Assembly (NCBI GenBank): GCA_963833585.1 | Contig: CAWHYF010000005.1 | Span: 434,001 to 498,000 of the forward strand | From: Bog-756 sp963833585 | GTDB taxonomy: Bacteria; Actinomycetota; Acidimicrobiia; Acidimicrobiales; RAAP-2 | Reading direction: 5' to 3' | DNA length: 64,000 nt | In this document: piece after piece, positions 9,355 through 17,760 of the stretch | Layout of the letters: each line of letters begins with the position of its first letter | Numbering within the stretch: position 1 is the first letter of the stretch | Notes under the pieces: generated by a model | What the model was told of the DNA's origin: nothing | Database searches by the model: none | Seen by the model: the letters and a program-made list of their open reading frames with translations, nothing else | Program-made: the position numbers and the translations under genes

Positions 9355-10104
9355 ACTCTGAATACCTTTCCGATCTCGGCCTGTTCCACGGACCGTCCGA
9401 ACGCGGCCGCCGCCTCGACGGCCACCGCGGCCGCTCCGACCGTTGGCCATCGGTGAGTGAGCACCAGTCGCACCACCCCGGCCCGGGCTGCCTGTTCACC
9501 TGCCTGGCGTCCGCTCATATGGCCGGCAGTCCCTTCGTGTTCGACGGTGTACGAGGCCTCGCACAGCACGAGGTCCAGCCCGGCGCCCAGCTCGGTCAGC
9601 GGCCAACCGGGACCCGTGTCGGCAGAGTACCCCAGGGTCCGGGTGGCGCCGTCGATGCGGACGGCCAAGGTCTCCACCCCGTGATCGGTGCGAAAGAAGC
9701 TGAGATCCAGGGCGCCGACCCGAGCGGACCCGCCCCCGGCCACCCGATGCCAGTCGAGGGCCGCCGACCGGGCCAGGCCACTGCGTTCGCCGAGCTCGGC
9801 CGGGGCATAGACCGGGATCGACTCGCGGTGAAGGGCAAACCGGGCGTGGGTGACCAGGGAGTGGAGATCGGTCCAGTGATCGGGATGGCGATGGGTGATG
9901 ATCACCGCTGCGATCAGGGCCGGGTCGAGATGGGTCTGCAGGGTGGCGAAGGTCCCCGGGCCCAGGTCGACCAGCAGATGGGTCCCCCCGGACGACACCA
10001 GGTACCCGCTGCCCGCCCCTCCCGGTCCGGCCCAGCTCCCGTCGCAACCCAGGACCAGCAGGGTGAGGCCGCCGCGGCCGCCTCCCCGCCGTTGGCCGTG
10101 GCAT
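9351..10104 (-). CDS. MBL-fold phosphodiesterase (Rv1339-like), N-terminus frameshifted
   Basis: A metallo-beta-lactamase fold hydrolase with the zinc motif THRHPDHW (HxHxDH), further metal-site segments GYSADTG and EASY, and a C-terminal LTHRWP. In M. tuberculosis the protein in this operon position, Rv1339, is a cyclic-nucleotide phosphodiesterase, so cAMP hydrolysis is a reasonable inference. The uninterrupted frame has only a GTG at 9998, which would cut off the conserved first strand. Upstream and in frame lies LTLLVLGCDGSWAGPGGAGS, the expected family start, but without a start codon. Removing one G from the GGGG run at 10084-10087 joins it to ATG 10104 (MPRPTAGG...). I therefore annotate from 10104. 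It overlaps rph by four bases. Confidence 0.8.
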
Positions 10105-10160
10105 CGGGCCCGGGGAAACCGTGTGACATGACCCCAGCGTAGGCGGGCCCAACGGAGACC

Positions 10161-11109
10161 CTAGAAGTAGGTGATGGCCTTGGCCCGCTCCTCCACGACG
10201 TCGAGGTCGTCGGTCCACGCTCCAGTCGACAGATACTTCCAGCCACCGTCGGCCGCCACGACCACGACGGTCCCCGACTCGAGACGAGCTGCGGTCTTGG
10301 CCGCACCGGCCAGCGCCGCTCCCGACGAGATTCCGGCGAAAATGCCCACTTCGGTCAGGCGCCTGGTCCACTCGATCGACTCACGGGGCCGCACGATCCG
10401 CTTCCCGTCCAACAGTTCGGAACCGTGGTTGTCGACGAAGATCGGCGGAATGTAACCGTCGTCGAGGTTGCGCAGCCCGTCGACGATCTCCCCGGCCGGA
10501 GGCTCGATGGCCAGCACTTTCACCTCGGGGTTCTGTTCCTTGAGGAATCGGCCCGACCCCGAGGAGTGTCCCCGAGGTGCCCAGACCGGCCACGAAATGG
10601 GTCACCTCCGGGCAGTCCCGCCAGATCTCGGGGCCGGTCCCCTCGTAATGGGCCTTCGGGTTGGCGGGGTTGGCGTACTGGTACAGGAAGACCCACTCGG
10701 GATGTTCGTCGGCCAGGGCCTGGGCCCGGCGTACGGCGCCGTTGGACCCTTCCGAACCGGGAGACTCGATGATCTCGGCTCCCCACACCTCGAGCAGCTG
10801 TCGGCGCTCGATGGAGACATTGGTGGCCAGCACCACCTTCAGGTGGTACCCCTTCAGCCGGCAGATCAGGGCCATTCCGATGCCGGTGTTGCCCGAGGAT
10901 GGCTCGATGAGGGTCTGTCCCGGCTTCAGTACCCCGTCCTTCTCCGCCTCCTCGATCATCGACAGGGCGATCCGGTCCTTCACCGAACCCCCGGGATTCT
11001 GGCCTTCCAACTTGATCAGGATGCGTACGTCTGGGTTCGGGCTCAGCTGGGTGATATCCACCAGCGGGGTGTTCCCGATCAGCTCGAGGACCGAGCCGTG
11101 GGCGGTCAT
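10161..11109 (-). CDS. cysM: CysM-type cysteine synthase (CysO-dependent), frameshifted at 10552-10554
   Basis: A PLP-dependent fold-type II enzyme. In mycobacteria CysM uses O-phosphoserine and CysO thiocarboxylate to build CysO-cysteine. The N-terminal half shows GNTPLV, the PLP lysine in GGSVKDR, SSGNTG, and a CysM-like stretch LYQYANPANPKAHYEGTGPE. The frame breaks after GTSGTLLGVG. Removing one C/G from the run at 10552-10554 restores RFLKEQNPEVKVLAIEP and runs on through GIFAGISSGAA to DGGWKYLSTGAW at the C-terminus. ATG 11109 overlaps the cysO stop as ATGA, indicating coupled translation. Confidence 0.88.
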
Positions 11110-11411
11110 CTCGACCGGGACTCCACCCCGGTCGTGGCCCCTCCGGCGACGGCGGGCAGGATGGAGATCTCATCGCGGTCGCCCACCGGCGTGTCCAGGG
11201 AGGAGAGGTACCGGACGTCGTCGTCGTTGAGATAGACGTTGACGAACTTGTGCAACGTCCCGTCGTCGTTGAGGACCTGACCCGAGAGTCCCGGGTACTG
11301 GCCGGCCAGGGCGACCAGGACCTCACCGACGGTGGCTCCCTCCACCGACACGATCTTGGCTCCACCGGCATGGGAACGCAGGACGGTCGGGAGGTTGACT
11401 TGGACAGGCAC
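11106..11411 (-). CDS. cysO: Sulfur-carrier protein CysO (ThiS/MoaD family) with C-terminal tail past Gly-Gly
   Basis: A small ubiquitin-like sulfur carrier whose C-terminal Gly-Gly becomes a thiocarboxylate and donates sulfur to CysM. The fold shows NLPTVLRSHAGG, LHKFVNVYLNDDDVRYL and the final ISILPAVAGG. Unlike M. tuberculosis CysO, the frame continues ten residues past the Gly-Gly (ATTGVESRSR) before the stop, so the carrier would need trimming before activation. GTG 11411 is chosen because AGAGGAG lies five bases before it; the open frame extends 12 more residues upstream. It lies between mec and cysM in one operon. Confidence 0.9.
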   Translation of the reverse strand: MPVQVNLPTVLRSHAGGAKIVSVEGATVGEVLVALAGQYPGLSGQVLNDDGTLHKFVNVYLNDDDVRYLSSLDTPVGDRDEISILPAVAGGATTGVESRSR

Positions 11412-11471
11412 AGGGGCTCCTCTGGGTCGGTTCCGGCGCTCGGTCAAAAGTTGACGAGTTCGGTGGGGATT

Positions 11472-11879
11472 CTACTGGGACTGCAACCGGACCGGCTCCT
11501 CGGAGACGGTGCCGTCATCGATGCGGTAGCTCCGCACCACCGGCTGTACGTCCCGGAGCGAGATCAGCACGTAGTGCCAACTCGGATCCGGCGCTTGCTC
11601 CACATCGGTCGGGGACGGATAGGCCTCCGTGTGGGTATGGGAGTGGAAGACCCCGATGATGGAGTGGCCCGAGGACTCGGCGTCCCGATCGGCCCGCAGG
11701 TGCTCCTTGGGGTCGACGGTGTACAGCTTGGCCGAGCCGGCCAGGTTGCGGGTCGGATAGCACGTCACCGCCTCGCCGGTATCGAGGTCGCCGCCCAGGA
11801 GACCGCACGCCTCGTCCGGCAGGCCGGTCAGGCAGTGGGCCACCATCTGGTCGTGCACCAATTTCGGGAGGAGGAGCAT
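11472..11879 (-). CDS. mec: CysO-cysteine peptidase (JAMM/MPN metalloprotease)
   Basis: A zinc peptidase of 135 residues that releases cysteine from the CysO-cysteine adduct in mycobacteria. The JAMM motif is complete: the glutamate in DEACGLLGG, then HSHTHTEAYPSPTD (HxH...SxxD). It is the first gene of the minus-strand operon, 60 bases before cysO, and divergent from smpB. Because the neighbouring CysO ends beyond Gly-Gly, this peptidase is also the obvious candidate to trim that tail, which is inference. Confidence 0.92.
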   Translation of the reverse strand: MLLLPKLVHDQMVAHCLTGLPDEACGLLGGDLDTGEAVTCYPTRNLAGSAKLYTVDPKEHLRADRDAESSGHSIIGVFHSHTHTEAYPSPTDVEQAPDPSWHYVLISLRDVQPVVRSYRIDDGTVSEEPVRLQSQ

Positions 11880-11937
11880 GGTGATGTGCAGGCTAGAGGA
11901 AGCCGCCCCCGCACCGGGCGACTACCGTCGCCTATGG

Positions 11938-12495
11938 ATGACGGCAGCGAAAAAGAAGGCGACGCCCGCAGGTGCCGGTAGACCGGGACGGGCCTCGGGC
12001 TCCTCACAGCGGCCCGCACAGGAGGCCAACAAGGTGGTGGCCTCCAATCGACGCGCCCGCCACGACTACGAGATCCTCGACACGGCCGAGTGCGGCATCG
12101 TGCTGCAGGGCTCGGAGGTCAAGTCGCTCCGGGCCGGAAGGATCGCGCTCCAGGACGCCTACGCCAGGATCATTGACGGGGAGATGTGGTTGTTCGGGGT
12201 GCACGTCCCTCCGTACGCCCAGGCCAACGGGTTCGGCGCTCACGAGCCCGACCGCCGGCGAAAGCTCCTGCTGCACAGACGCCAGATCGACGAGTGGATG
12301 GGTCGCTCACAGCAGCAGTCGCTGACCATGGTCCCCCTTTCCATCTACTTCAAGGAGGGCCGGGCCAAGGTGGAGCTGGCCCTGGCCCGCGGACGGAGGC
12401 AGTACGACAAGCGCCGCGCCATCGCCACCCGTGACGCCAGCCGAGAGGCGGCCCGGGAGGCGCGGGCGGCGGCCAAAGGTGGGTCCAACCGCTGA
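11938..12495 (+). CDS. smpB: SsrA-binding protein SmpB
   Basis: It binds the tRNA-like domain of tmRNA and delivers it to stalled ribosomes for trans-translation. Core motifs are NRRARHDYEILDTAECGIVL, GSEVKSLRAGRIALQDAYA, GVHVPPYAQAN and the ALARGRRQYDKR tail. A basic Ala-rich N-terminal extension of about 28 residues (AAKKKATPAGAGRPGRA) precedes the core, as in several actinobacteria. ATG 11938 is preferred; the frame is open 20 residues further. The partner RNA gene ssrA follows 72 bases downstream. Confidence 0.95.
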   Translation: MTAAKKKATPAGAGRPGRASGSSQRPAQEANKVVASNRRARHDYEILDTAECGIVLQGSEVKSLRAGRIALQDAYARIIDGEMWLFGVHVPPYAQANGFGAHEPDRRRKLLLHRRQIDEWMGRSQQQSLTMVPLSIYFKEGRAKVELALARGRRQYDKRRAIATRDASREAAREARAAAKGGSNR

Positions 12496-12567
12496 GGACG
12501 GCTGGCCTCACCGGGCGGTACACTGGTGGCCCGGTCGGTGACAGGTCCGACCACGACAGCCAACCCA

Positions 12568-12915
12568 GGGGGTGACAGGCTTCGACTCTGGTCGTCGAGG
12601 TGGAAGAAGCGAGCCGTGGTCTCCGGAGCCACGTTAAAGAGCCGGAACAAAAAATAAACGCCGAGCCTCAGCTCGCGCTCGCAGCCTAGAAACTGCGACG
12701 TCCGACCGGTCTCAGTCCTACGGGCCGGAACCGGGCGCCATCTAGTGGGACTTACCTGAACTGCTGCGCCGACAGGCCGTCAGGGACAATTTCGTCGGAT
12801 ACGGAACGACTCTGTCGCCGGTAGCGGAGTCGATCCCGACAATCTAAGACCGGCTGCGCTCGGAGAAGACCCACTGAGAAGCCGGAGGACGCGGGTTCGA
12901 TTCCCGCCACCTCCA
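12568..12915 (+). ncRNA. ssrA: tmRNA
   Basis: The 5' end GGGGGTGACAGGCTTCGAC is the classical tmRNA start. Bases 12568-12574 (GGGGGTG) pair with 12908-12914 (CACCTCC) to form the acceptor stem, and a T-arm GGTTCGATTCC sits just before the 3' end. The tag frame ends EPQLALAA with a TAG stop at 12687-12689. The likely resume codon is GCC at 12660, giving AEPQLALAA, but an earlier codon in the A-rich stretch before it is not excluded. The 3' CCA is not encoded (CGA follows the discriminator A). It pairs functionally with smpB directly upstream. Confidence 0.95.
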
Positions 12916-12917
12916 CG

Positions 12918-12951
12918 ATGCCCTGACCTGATTTCCCGCAGGTCAGGGCAT
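12918..12951 (+). terminator. Hairpin terminator after ssrA
   Basis: A perfect 13-base inverted repeat (ATGCCCTGACCTG at 12918-12930, its complement at 12939-12951) with an eight-base loop follows the tmRNA 3' end directly. There is only a weak T tract after it (TGTATTG). Its position and perfection make termination of ssrA the likely job. Confidence 0.75.
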
Positions 12952-13224
12952 TGTATTGCCCGCAGTCGGTGGGTGGTTCAGCCCGAAGGGCACGAAAAGG
13001 GCACACGGGGCTACTGCGAGGCGTTCTGTTCTCCTCTCGGAGCGCTGCTTCCGGTTGATCCTGGCCGAGGATGGGACCGGGCACGCCCAGCACCGCCCCT
13101 ACCTCACAGAGTGGCGTGGGCGTTTCCAGGACAAGCGGGGGAAGAGGCACACCGTCGAAGCCTGCGACGGACACCGGGCGGAGCTGGACCCAGTTCCAGC
13201 GGATCACGGTTACCCTCCTGGCCG

Positions 13225-13530
13225 GTGAACATCGACGGGAAGGCCACGTTCCGCAATGGCTCGTGCAGCACGTTGGGACAGAGCGGGGGTGCCAGCCTTA
13301 CGCTTACCTACCCCATCGACAACTTGAGGAAATCTAAGCTGGGCGGGACATCGGAGTTTGGTCCAATCCTCACTAGTTTTGCCGCCGATGGCCACATCCG
13401 GGGCTCCTACCCACAAGGGATTGGACAAATGGGCGAAGTCCTCGGCGTGATCACGGACACGGGAGGCGGAAACTGCACAACCGGAATCATCAGTGCAGCA
13501 TTTTCTGACGGTGGGTTAGTAACCCGCTGA
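13225..13530 (+). CDS. Hypothetical protein or C-terminal remnant of a secreted protein
   Basis: From GTG 13225 the frame encodes about 101 residues with many Gly, Ser and Thr and alternating hydrophobic positions (SLTLTYPIDNLRKSKLGG, IRGSYPQGIGQMGEVLG), suggesting a beta-rich domain. The two cysteines in GSCSTLG and GGNCTTG could form a disulphide. There is no signal peptide. The open frame runs upstream to 12973 but that part reads like non-coding sequence, so this may be the tail of a broken gene. G+C is lower than in the flanking core genes, and the position right behind ssrA suggests transferred DNA. No family recognised. Confidence 0.35.
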   Translation: MNIDGKATFRNGSCSTLGQSGGASLTLTYPIDNLRKSKLGGTSEFGPILTSFAADGHIRGSYPQGIGQMGEVLGVITDTGGGNCTTGIISAAFSDGGLVTR

Positions 13531-13594
13531 GTCCTGGGATGGCCACGGGCCAACCTGGACTCGGTCCAGCGGATTGCCACTCACGCAGGGGGTG

Positions 13595-13915
13595 TCAGAT
13601 CTTGAGTACTTCGTCAAGGAGACTGGCCTTGCGGATGGCGGCGTACTGGCGAGCCCAGGCGAACCGGACGAACCGCCGCATGAAGCCGTGGTCGATGGCC
13701 AGGGCGTCGAGCAGGTCGCGGGTCGGGCGTTCGAGTAGTCCGCCGGAACCGAACACCCCGACGATGCCGCAGCGTGCGCAAACGGTGACGTTATCGAGCC
13801 CGGCGGCCTCCCGGTCGCAGCCCGAGTAGTCGACCACCTGGTGGCAATGCCAGCAGATGGCGGCCGACGGGGAGTGCTCAGGGCGCGCGGTAGCGGCGCT
13901 CGGCGTGGTCATCAT
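13595..13915 (-). CDS. Small zinc-ribbon hypothetical protein
   Basis: About 106 residues. Two CxxC pairs (CWHC near residue 22 and CARC near residue 47) make a likely zinc ribbon, followed by a helical C-terminal half (TRDLLDALAIDHGFMRRFVR). Two Met codons stand at the N-terminus (13915 and 13912). No family is recognised. It lies in the gene-poor stretch behind ssrA and may belong to an accessory element. Confidence 0.5.
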   Translation of the reverse strand: MMTTPSAATARPEHSPSAAICWHCHQVVDYSGCDREAAGLDNVTVCARCGIVGVFGSGGLLERPTRDLLDALAIDHGFMRRFVRFAWARQYAAIRKASLLDEVLKI

Positions 13916-14156
13916 TGCCCCTCTCGTTTCGGGGGACCGCCCTACGCCGGCCTCCGGGATTGGTCAAAGTAGCACCGGGTCACTTGGCATTATCGGCGGG
14001 TCAGAGACGTCAGTTCTGGCCCTAAGTCCTGGCCAAGCGTTTGTTCGGTAGTAACCGATTGGCCACGCGGGCGTTCGCTCCAAACGTAATCGCATCGCAG
14101 GATGGGCCTCTGCCGGTGGGATTTAGCCTCCCCAACGGCGGGGCTGCATCCGTTCC

Positions 14157-14534
14157 TCAGAGCCTCCGCACGGCGAACCCGTCCACGTCCCCGTCGCACT
14201 CCCGGCAGCAGTGCCAATAACCACCGGCAGGGCAGCTGGGCGAGTGATCCTCCCATGGGCTCGAGATGACTCCACCGCAGTGCGGGCACTCGACCACGTC
14301 TTCCAGGCCCAGGTCGTCGGTCACGAAGCCCGAGCCTCGGTGGTATGAGATACCCAGAGCCCGCTCGTTGATGGCACGTACAGTGCGGTACGTCGGGCTC
14401 GGGTCAGAGGCGGTCCAGGAGCTGAAGCTCACGGTTGATCGGTAGCGTCGCCAACACGCCCCGAGGTGGTGCCGGTCAGCCCCGGTCAATAAACCGCCAC
14501 CCTCCCGGCGATTTGTTGGCGCAAGTCGGACCAA
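14157..14534 (-). CDS. Small cysteine-rich hypothetical protein
   Basis: The C-terminal 45 residues contain CPHCGG, a later SCPAGGYWHCC and CDGD, giving six cysteines that could bind zinc. The first 50 residues are Arg/Gly-rich and may not be translated; an internal GTG giving VRAINERALG is an alternative start. It resembles the other zinc-ribbon gene about 240 bases away only in general character. Function unknown. Confidence 0.35.
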   Translation of the reverse strand: MVRLAPTNRREGGGLLTGADRHHLGACWRRYRSTVSFSSWTASDPSPTYRTVRAINERALGISYHRGSGFVTDDLGLEDVVECPHCGGVISSPWEDHSPSCPAGGYWHCCRECDGDVDGFAVRRL

Positions 14535-14783
14535 TCACCCAACCTCAGAGACGGGGCGTGCCGTTGCCAATATGCCGCTGGAAGAGCTCGGCCGACGACG
14601 TCCGAGGGCGTCTCATGACTTCAAGTCAGGCCAAATCTCCCAGTGCTCCCGAAGCTATTGAGGACCAGCTGCGAAGCGGTGGATTTCTCGATGGCCATTG
14701 TCATTGTTAGGGGACACGTCTTCGCCCAGTCGACACCAGCGAGGTTCTCGGAGTCCTCGGCTCGTTGGTGCCCTTGGTGGTCC

Positions 14784-16536
14784 TCAGTAGTAGATCACGG
14801 GATCCGGCGCTCCTGATCGACCACGAAGAATCTCAAAGTCGCAGCCCTCGTTGGCCTGCGAGACGTTCTGGTCGTAGAGAGCACCCCAACCACGCGCAAG
14901 CCGGGGTGAAGGCTCCGTCCAAGCCTCACGACGTGCCGCCAGCTCGCCAGAACTGACCATCAGTTCAAGTCGTCGTCCGGGTATGTCCAGCTCGATGATG
15001 TCCCCGTCACGCACCAGGGCGAGCGGTCCGCCGACGAATGACTCAGGGGCGACATGGAGCACCGTCGTCCCATGACTCGTTCCGCTCATTCGGGCGTCAC
15101 TGATCCGGACCATGTCGCGCACGCCGAGCTGGAGGAGTTTGAACGGCAAGGGGATCATCCCCCACTCGGGCATTCCGGGACCGCCTCGGGGCCCGGCATT
15201 CTGGAGGACGAGCACGGAATCAGCCGTGACGTCGAGTTCGGGGTCGTTCAGCAAGCGGTCCAGGTCCGTTCGGTCTGCGAACACCACCGCTGGGCCCCTG
15301 TGCTGGGAGAGGTCCGGACTCGCGGCACTGACCTTGATGACAGCTCCATCTGGTGCCAGGTTGCCTCGGAGGACCGCCAGCGCCAGCGGTTGCACCGGAT
15401 CGTGGACCAGCCTGATCACCGCTGGCCTGAACACTGTCGCACCGGAGATGTTGTCCCCCAGCGACTGGCCGTTCACCGTCGGACACGATGTGTCGAGATG
15501 GTGCCGGATCTGCTGCAACAGGGCCCGCAGGCCGCCCGCCTCGAAGAAGTCCTCCATCAGGAAATCCCCCGATGGTTCGACATCGGCCAGTACGGGGATG
15601 TCTCGGGCGATCTCGTCGAAGAGCGCCAGGGGAAGATCGATCCCGGCCCGGCCGGCGATGGCCGGAAGGTGGATGGCGGCGTTGGTCGAACCGCCGAGCG
15701 CCATCATCGCCACGATGGCGTTGCGGAACGAAGCGGCGCTCAGAAGTGCCGAGGGCCGGAGCCCGTCGATCGCCATGGCCACCGAACGCCGGCCGGCATC
15801 GGCAGCCAGACGCCGCTGGTGGAAGTTTCCGGCGGGAACCGAGGAAGCTCCCGGCATCGTCATCCCGAGCACCTCGGCGAGTGCCGTCATGGTCGATGCC
15901 GTCCCCATGACGTTGCATGTGCCAGGTGAGCAGGCATAGCCGTCCTCGATCTCGTACCAGTCATCCATCGAGATGTTGCCGACCACCAACTCCTCGGAGT
16001 ACTTCCAGGCGGTGATGGCCGCGCCGAGTCGCTCGCCCTTCCAGTTGCCGTGCATCATGAACCCGGCGGGCACGTAGATCGACGGTATGTCCGCGCTCAC
16101 CGCCCCCATCAGCAGGGCCGGTGTCGTCTTGTCGCAGCCGCCGAGGAGCACCGCCGCATCTAGAGGGTGACTCCGCAACACCTCTTCGGTCTCCATCGAC
16201 GCAAAGTTCCGGTAGAGCATGGTGGTCGACTTCATCAAGGTCTCACCCAGGGACATCACCGGAATCTCAAGGGGGAACCCCCCGGCCGACCAGACCCCCC
16301 GCTTCACGGCGTCGGCGACATCGCGGAGGTGGGCATGACAAGGGTTCGCCTCCGACCACGTCGTTACGATGCCGACGACTGGCCTTCCGTCGAAGTCTTC
16401 GGGCGAGTACCCGGACTGCATCATCCGACCCCGGTGTTCAAACGAGAAGGGGACCCTGGCCGAACCAGCGTCGACTACGTAGCCCCACGGCCACCGCCTC
16501 GGGTCCGGGGGCGCCGACAGCGTTGTCTGGACCCAT
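14784..16536 (-). CDS. IlvD/Edd-family dehydratase, probably for a sugar acid; frameshifted at 16449-16452
   Basis: Members dehydrate dihydroxy acids or aldonates using an Fe-S cluster and Mg2+. Motifs include GGCDKTTPALLMGA, CSPGTCNVMGTASTM, ALGGSTNAAIHLPAIA, and near the end GGPGMPEW and SDARMSGTSHGT. The opening after the frameshift (GRPVVGIVTTWSEANPCH, then VKRGVWSAGGFPLEIPVMS) matches the arabinonate/xylonate dehydratase branch better than leucine-pathway IlvD. The apparent start at 16424 loses the conserved LRSRRWFG segment. That segment is present upstream from ATG 16536 (AGGTGG box before it), and joins if one base is removed from the four-base G/C run at 16449-16452. No sugar transporter or aldolase adjoins it. 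Confidence 0.85.
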
Positions 16537-16756
16537 TTCGACCACCTGTCTTTCTCCTCGGAGGAGAATCCCCTGGACGGTACCTCACATCAACCGAATG
16601 CCGTTGTGCCGACAGTCAAACGCTCCCGAGTGTTTCCCTGGCCTCCTGTTGCGTCCTCGACGTGCATGGGCAGTGACCTGACCGCAAACAGCTCCCGCGT
16701 CCCAATGCAGATAACGCGACCCCGAGCCGGCGACCGGGGGCATGCTCCTTTGGTTG

Positions 16757-16951
16757 TCAGGGCCGATGTTTGCGAATCAGAATCAATGTGCTCAATCCGG
16801 TGTGGAGAATGCCCACGAGGATGATGACTACGGCAACTGCGATCAGCCAGACCGGGTGAGACTTCGGAAAAATCAGACTGAAGATTCCGATTGTCACCAC
16901 CACTAGGCCGCAAAGATGATGGACGGGGCTGTTAGTCGCCATCCAGAGCAC
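16757..16951 (-). CDS. Small two-helix membrane protein
   Basis: A 64-residue frame with two hydrophobic helices (LCGLVVVTIGIFSLIF and WLIAVAVVIILVGILHTGL) and a basic tail IRKHRP. This looks like a genuine inner-membrane miniprotein. G+C is lower than usual for this genome. No family recognised; it lies in the accessory stretch. Confidence 0.45.
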   Translation of the reverse strand: MLWMATNSPVHHLCGLVVVTIGIFSLIFPKSHPVWLIAVAVVIILVGILHTGLSTLILIRKHRP

Positions 16952-17160
16952 TAGGCACGAACTGAGCCGAGTTTCCTAGGGCGAAAGCAAACCGCCTTCC
17001 ACACGCCCGGAGGTGCCGATATGTCCCACCGACCCGGCGTTCCGAAGCACGGCACGCGGTCGGAGCGCTCACGTCCCCCTCAGCACCTCTGCCGTCCCGA
17101 TGTTAGTTTGCAGCCTGGCGGGCGGCCGCGAAGTTCGGGGTCGGCCGATTAGGAGGAACA

Positions 17161-17472
17161 ATGCAGTTCATGACCACCTGGACACTCCGGGATGGCAACG
17201 GCGATTCAAAGGAGAGGATCTCAGAAGGGAAGAAGATTCTTGAGGCTTTCGGTCGGTGGACGGTGCCAGAAGGCGAAACCATGATCGCCTTCGTTGGGCG
17301 AGCGGATGGAAGCGGCGGCTGTGCGATCAGCGAATCGAATGACGTTACGGCGCTTGCAGACGCAGCGGCGAAGTTCAGCGCCTGGTACACCTGGGAAATC
17401 GTGCCTGTTATGGATCTCACCGATCCAAAGACGATCGAGTTCTTGATCAACGCTTCGACCTTTCACGACTAA
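17161..17472 (+). CDS. DUF3303-family protein
   Basis: A 103-residue protein starting MQFMTTWTLRDGN, with VPEGETMIAFVGRADGSGG and a C-terminal WYTWEIVPVMDL, the pattern of small DUF3303 alpha-beta barrel-like proteins. An excellent AGGAGG box four bases ahead of ATG 17161 fixes the start. Its biochemical role is unknown. Lower G+C than the core genes suggests acquisition. Confidence 0.72.
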   Translation: MQFMTTWTLRDGNGDSKERISEGKKILEAFGRWTVPEGETMIAFVGRADGSGGCAISESNDVTALADAAAKFSAWYTWEIVPVMDLTDPKTIEFLINASTFHD

Positions 17473-17562
17473 AGTCCCGTCGGCTTGCAATCCAAATGAG
17501 ATGGCCCGGGCATTGTCCCAGGTCATGTCATTGGTGACCCTGGGCCTTTAAAGGGGCAGTAC

Positions 17563-17760
17563 CTAGTCAAGGCTGACGGCTGGCATCACGTAGGGAGACG
17601 CCAGGAGGTCGTCCAGGTTTGAGATGTTGAATCCGCTTCGCTGGCCGGTCTCAATGACCTCCACTGCTATGTAAGCCAGGGAGGCGCAATCCTGGGAAAA
17701 GCGAGTCAGTCCCTCGAGGAGCTCGTGCTCGGCCCCGTCGGACAGGTAGTGATCCTCCAA
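17563..17760 (-). CDS. Hypothetical protein, possibly partial
   Basis: A TTG-started frame of 65 residues, acidic and helical (LEGLTRFSQDCASLAYIAVE), ending LASPYVMPAVSLD. The same frame runs another 20 residues upstream (RDVLLISSVANDVTRA) to a stop without an ATG or GTG. It may be the 3' end of a truncated gene. No family recognised. Confidence 0.3.
   Translation of the reverse strand: MEDHYLSDGAEHELLEGLTRFSQDCASLAYIAVEVIETGQRSGFNISNLDDLLASPYVMPAVSLD

Noticed and set aside
14435..14710. A 91-residue plus-strand frame between the cysteine-rich gene and the dehydratase
   Set aside because: Overlaps the opposite gene, lacks a ribosome binding site and shows no protein-like pattern.
17505..17550. 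Rho-independent terminator after the DUF3303 gene
   Set aside because: A stem around CCCAGG and CCTGGG exists, but it has a bulge and no T tract; too weak to annotate.
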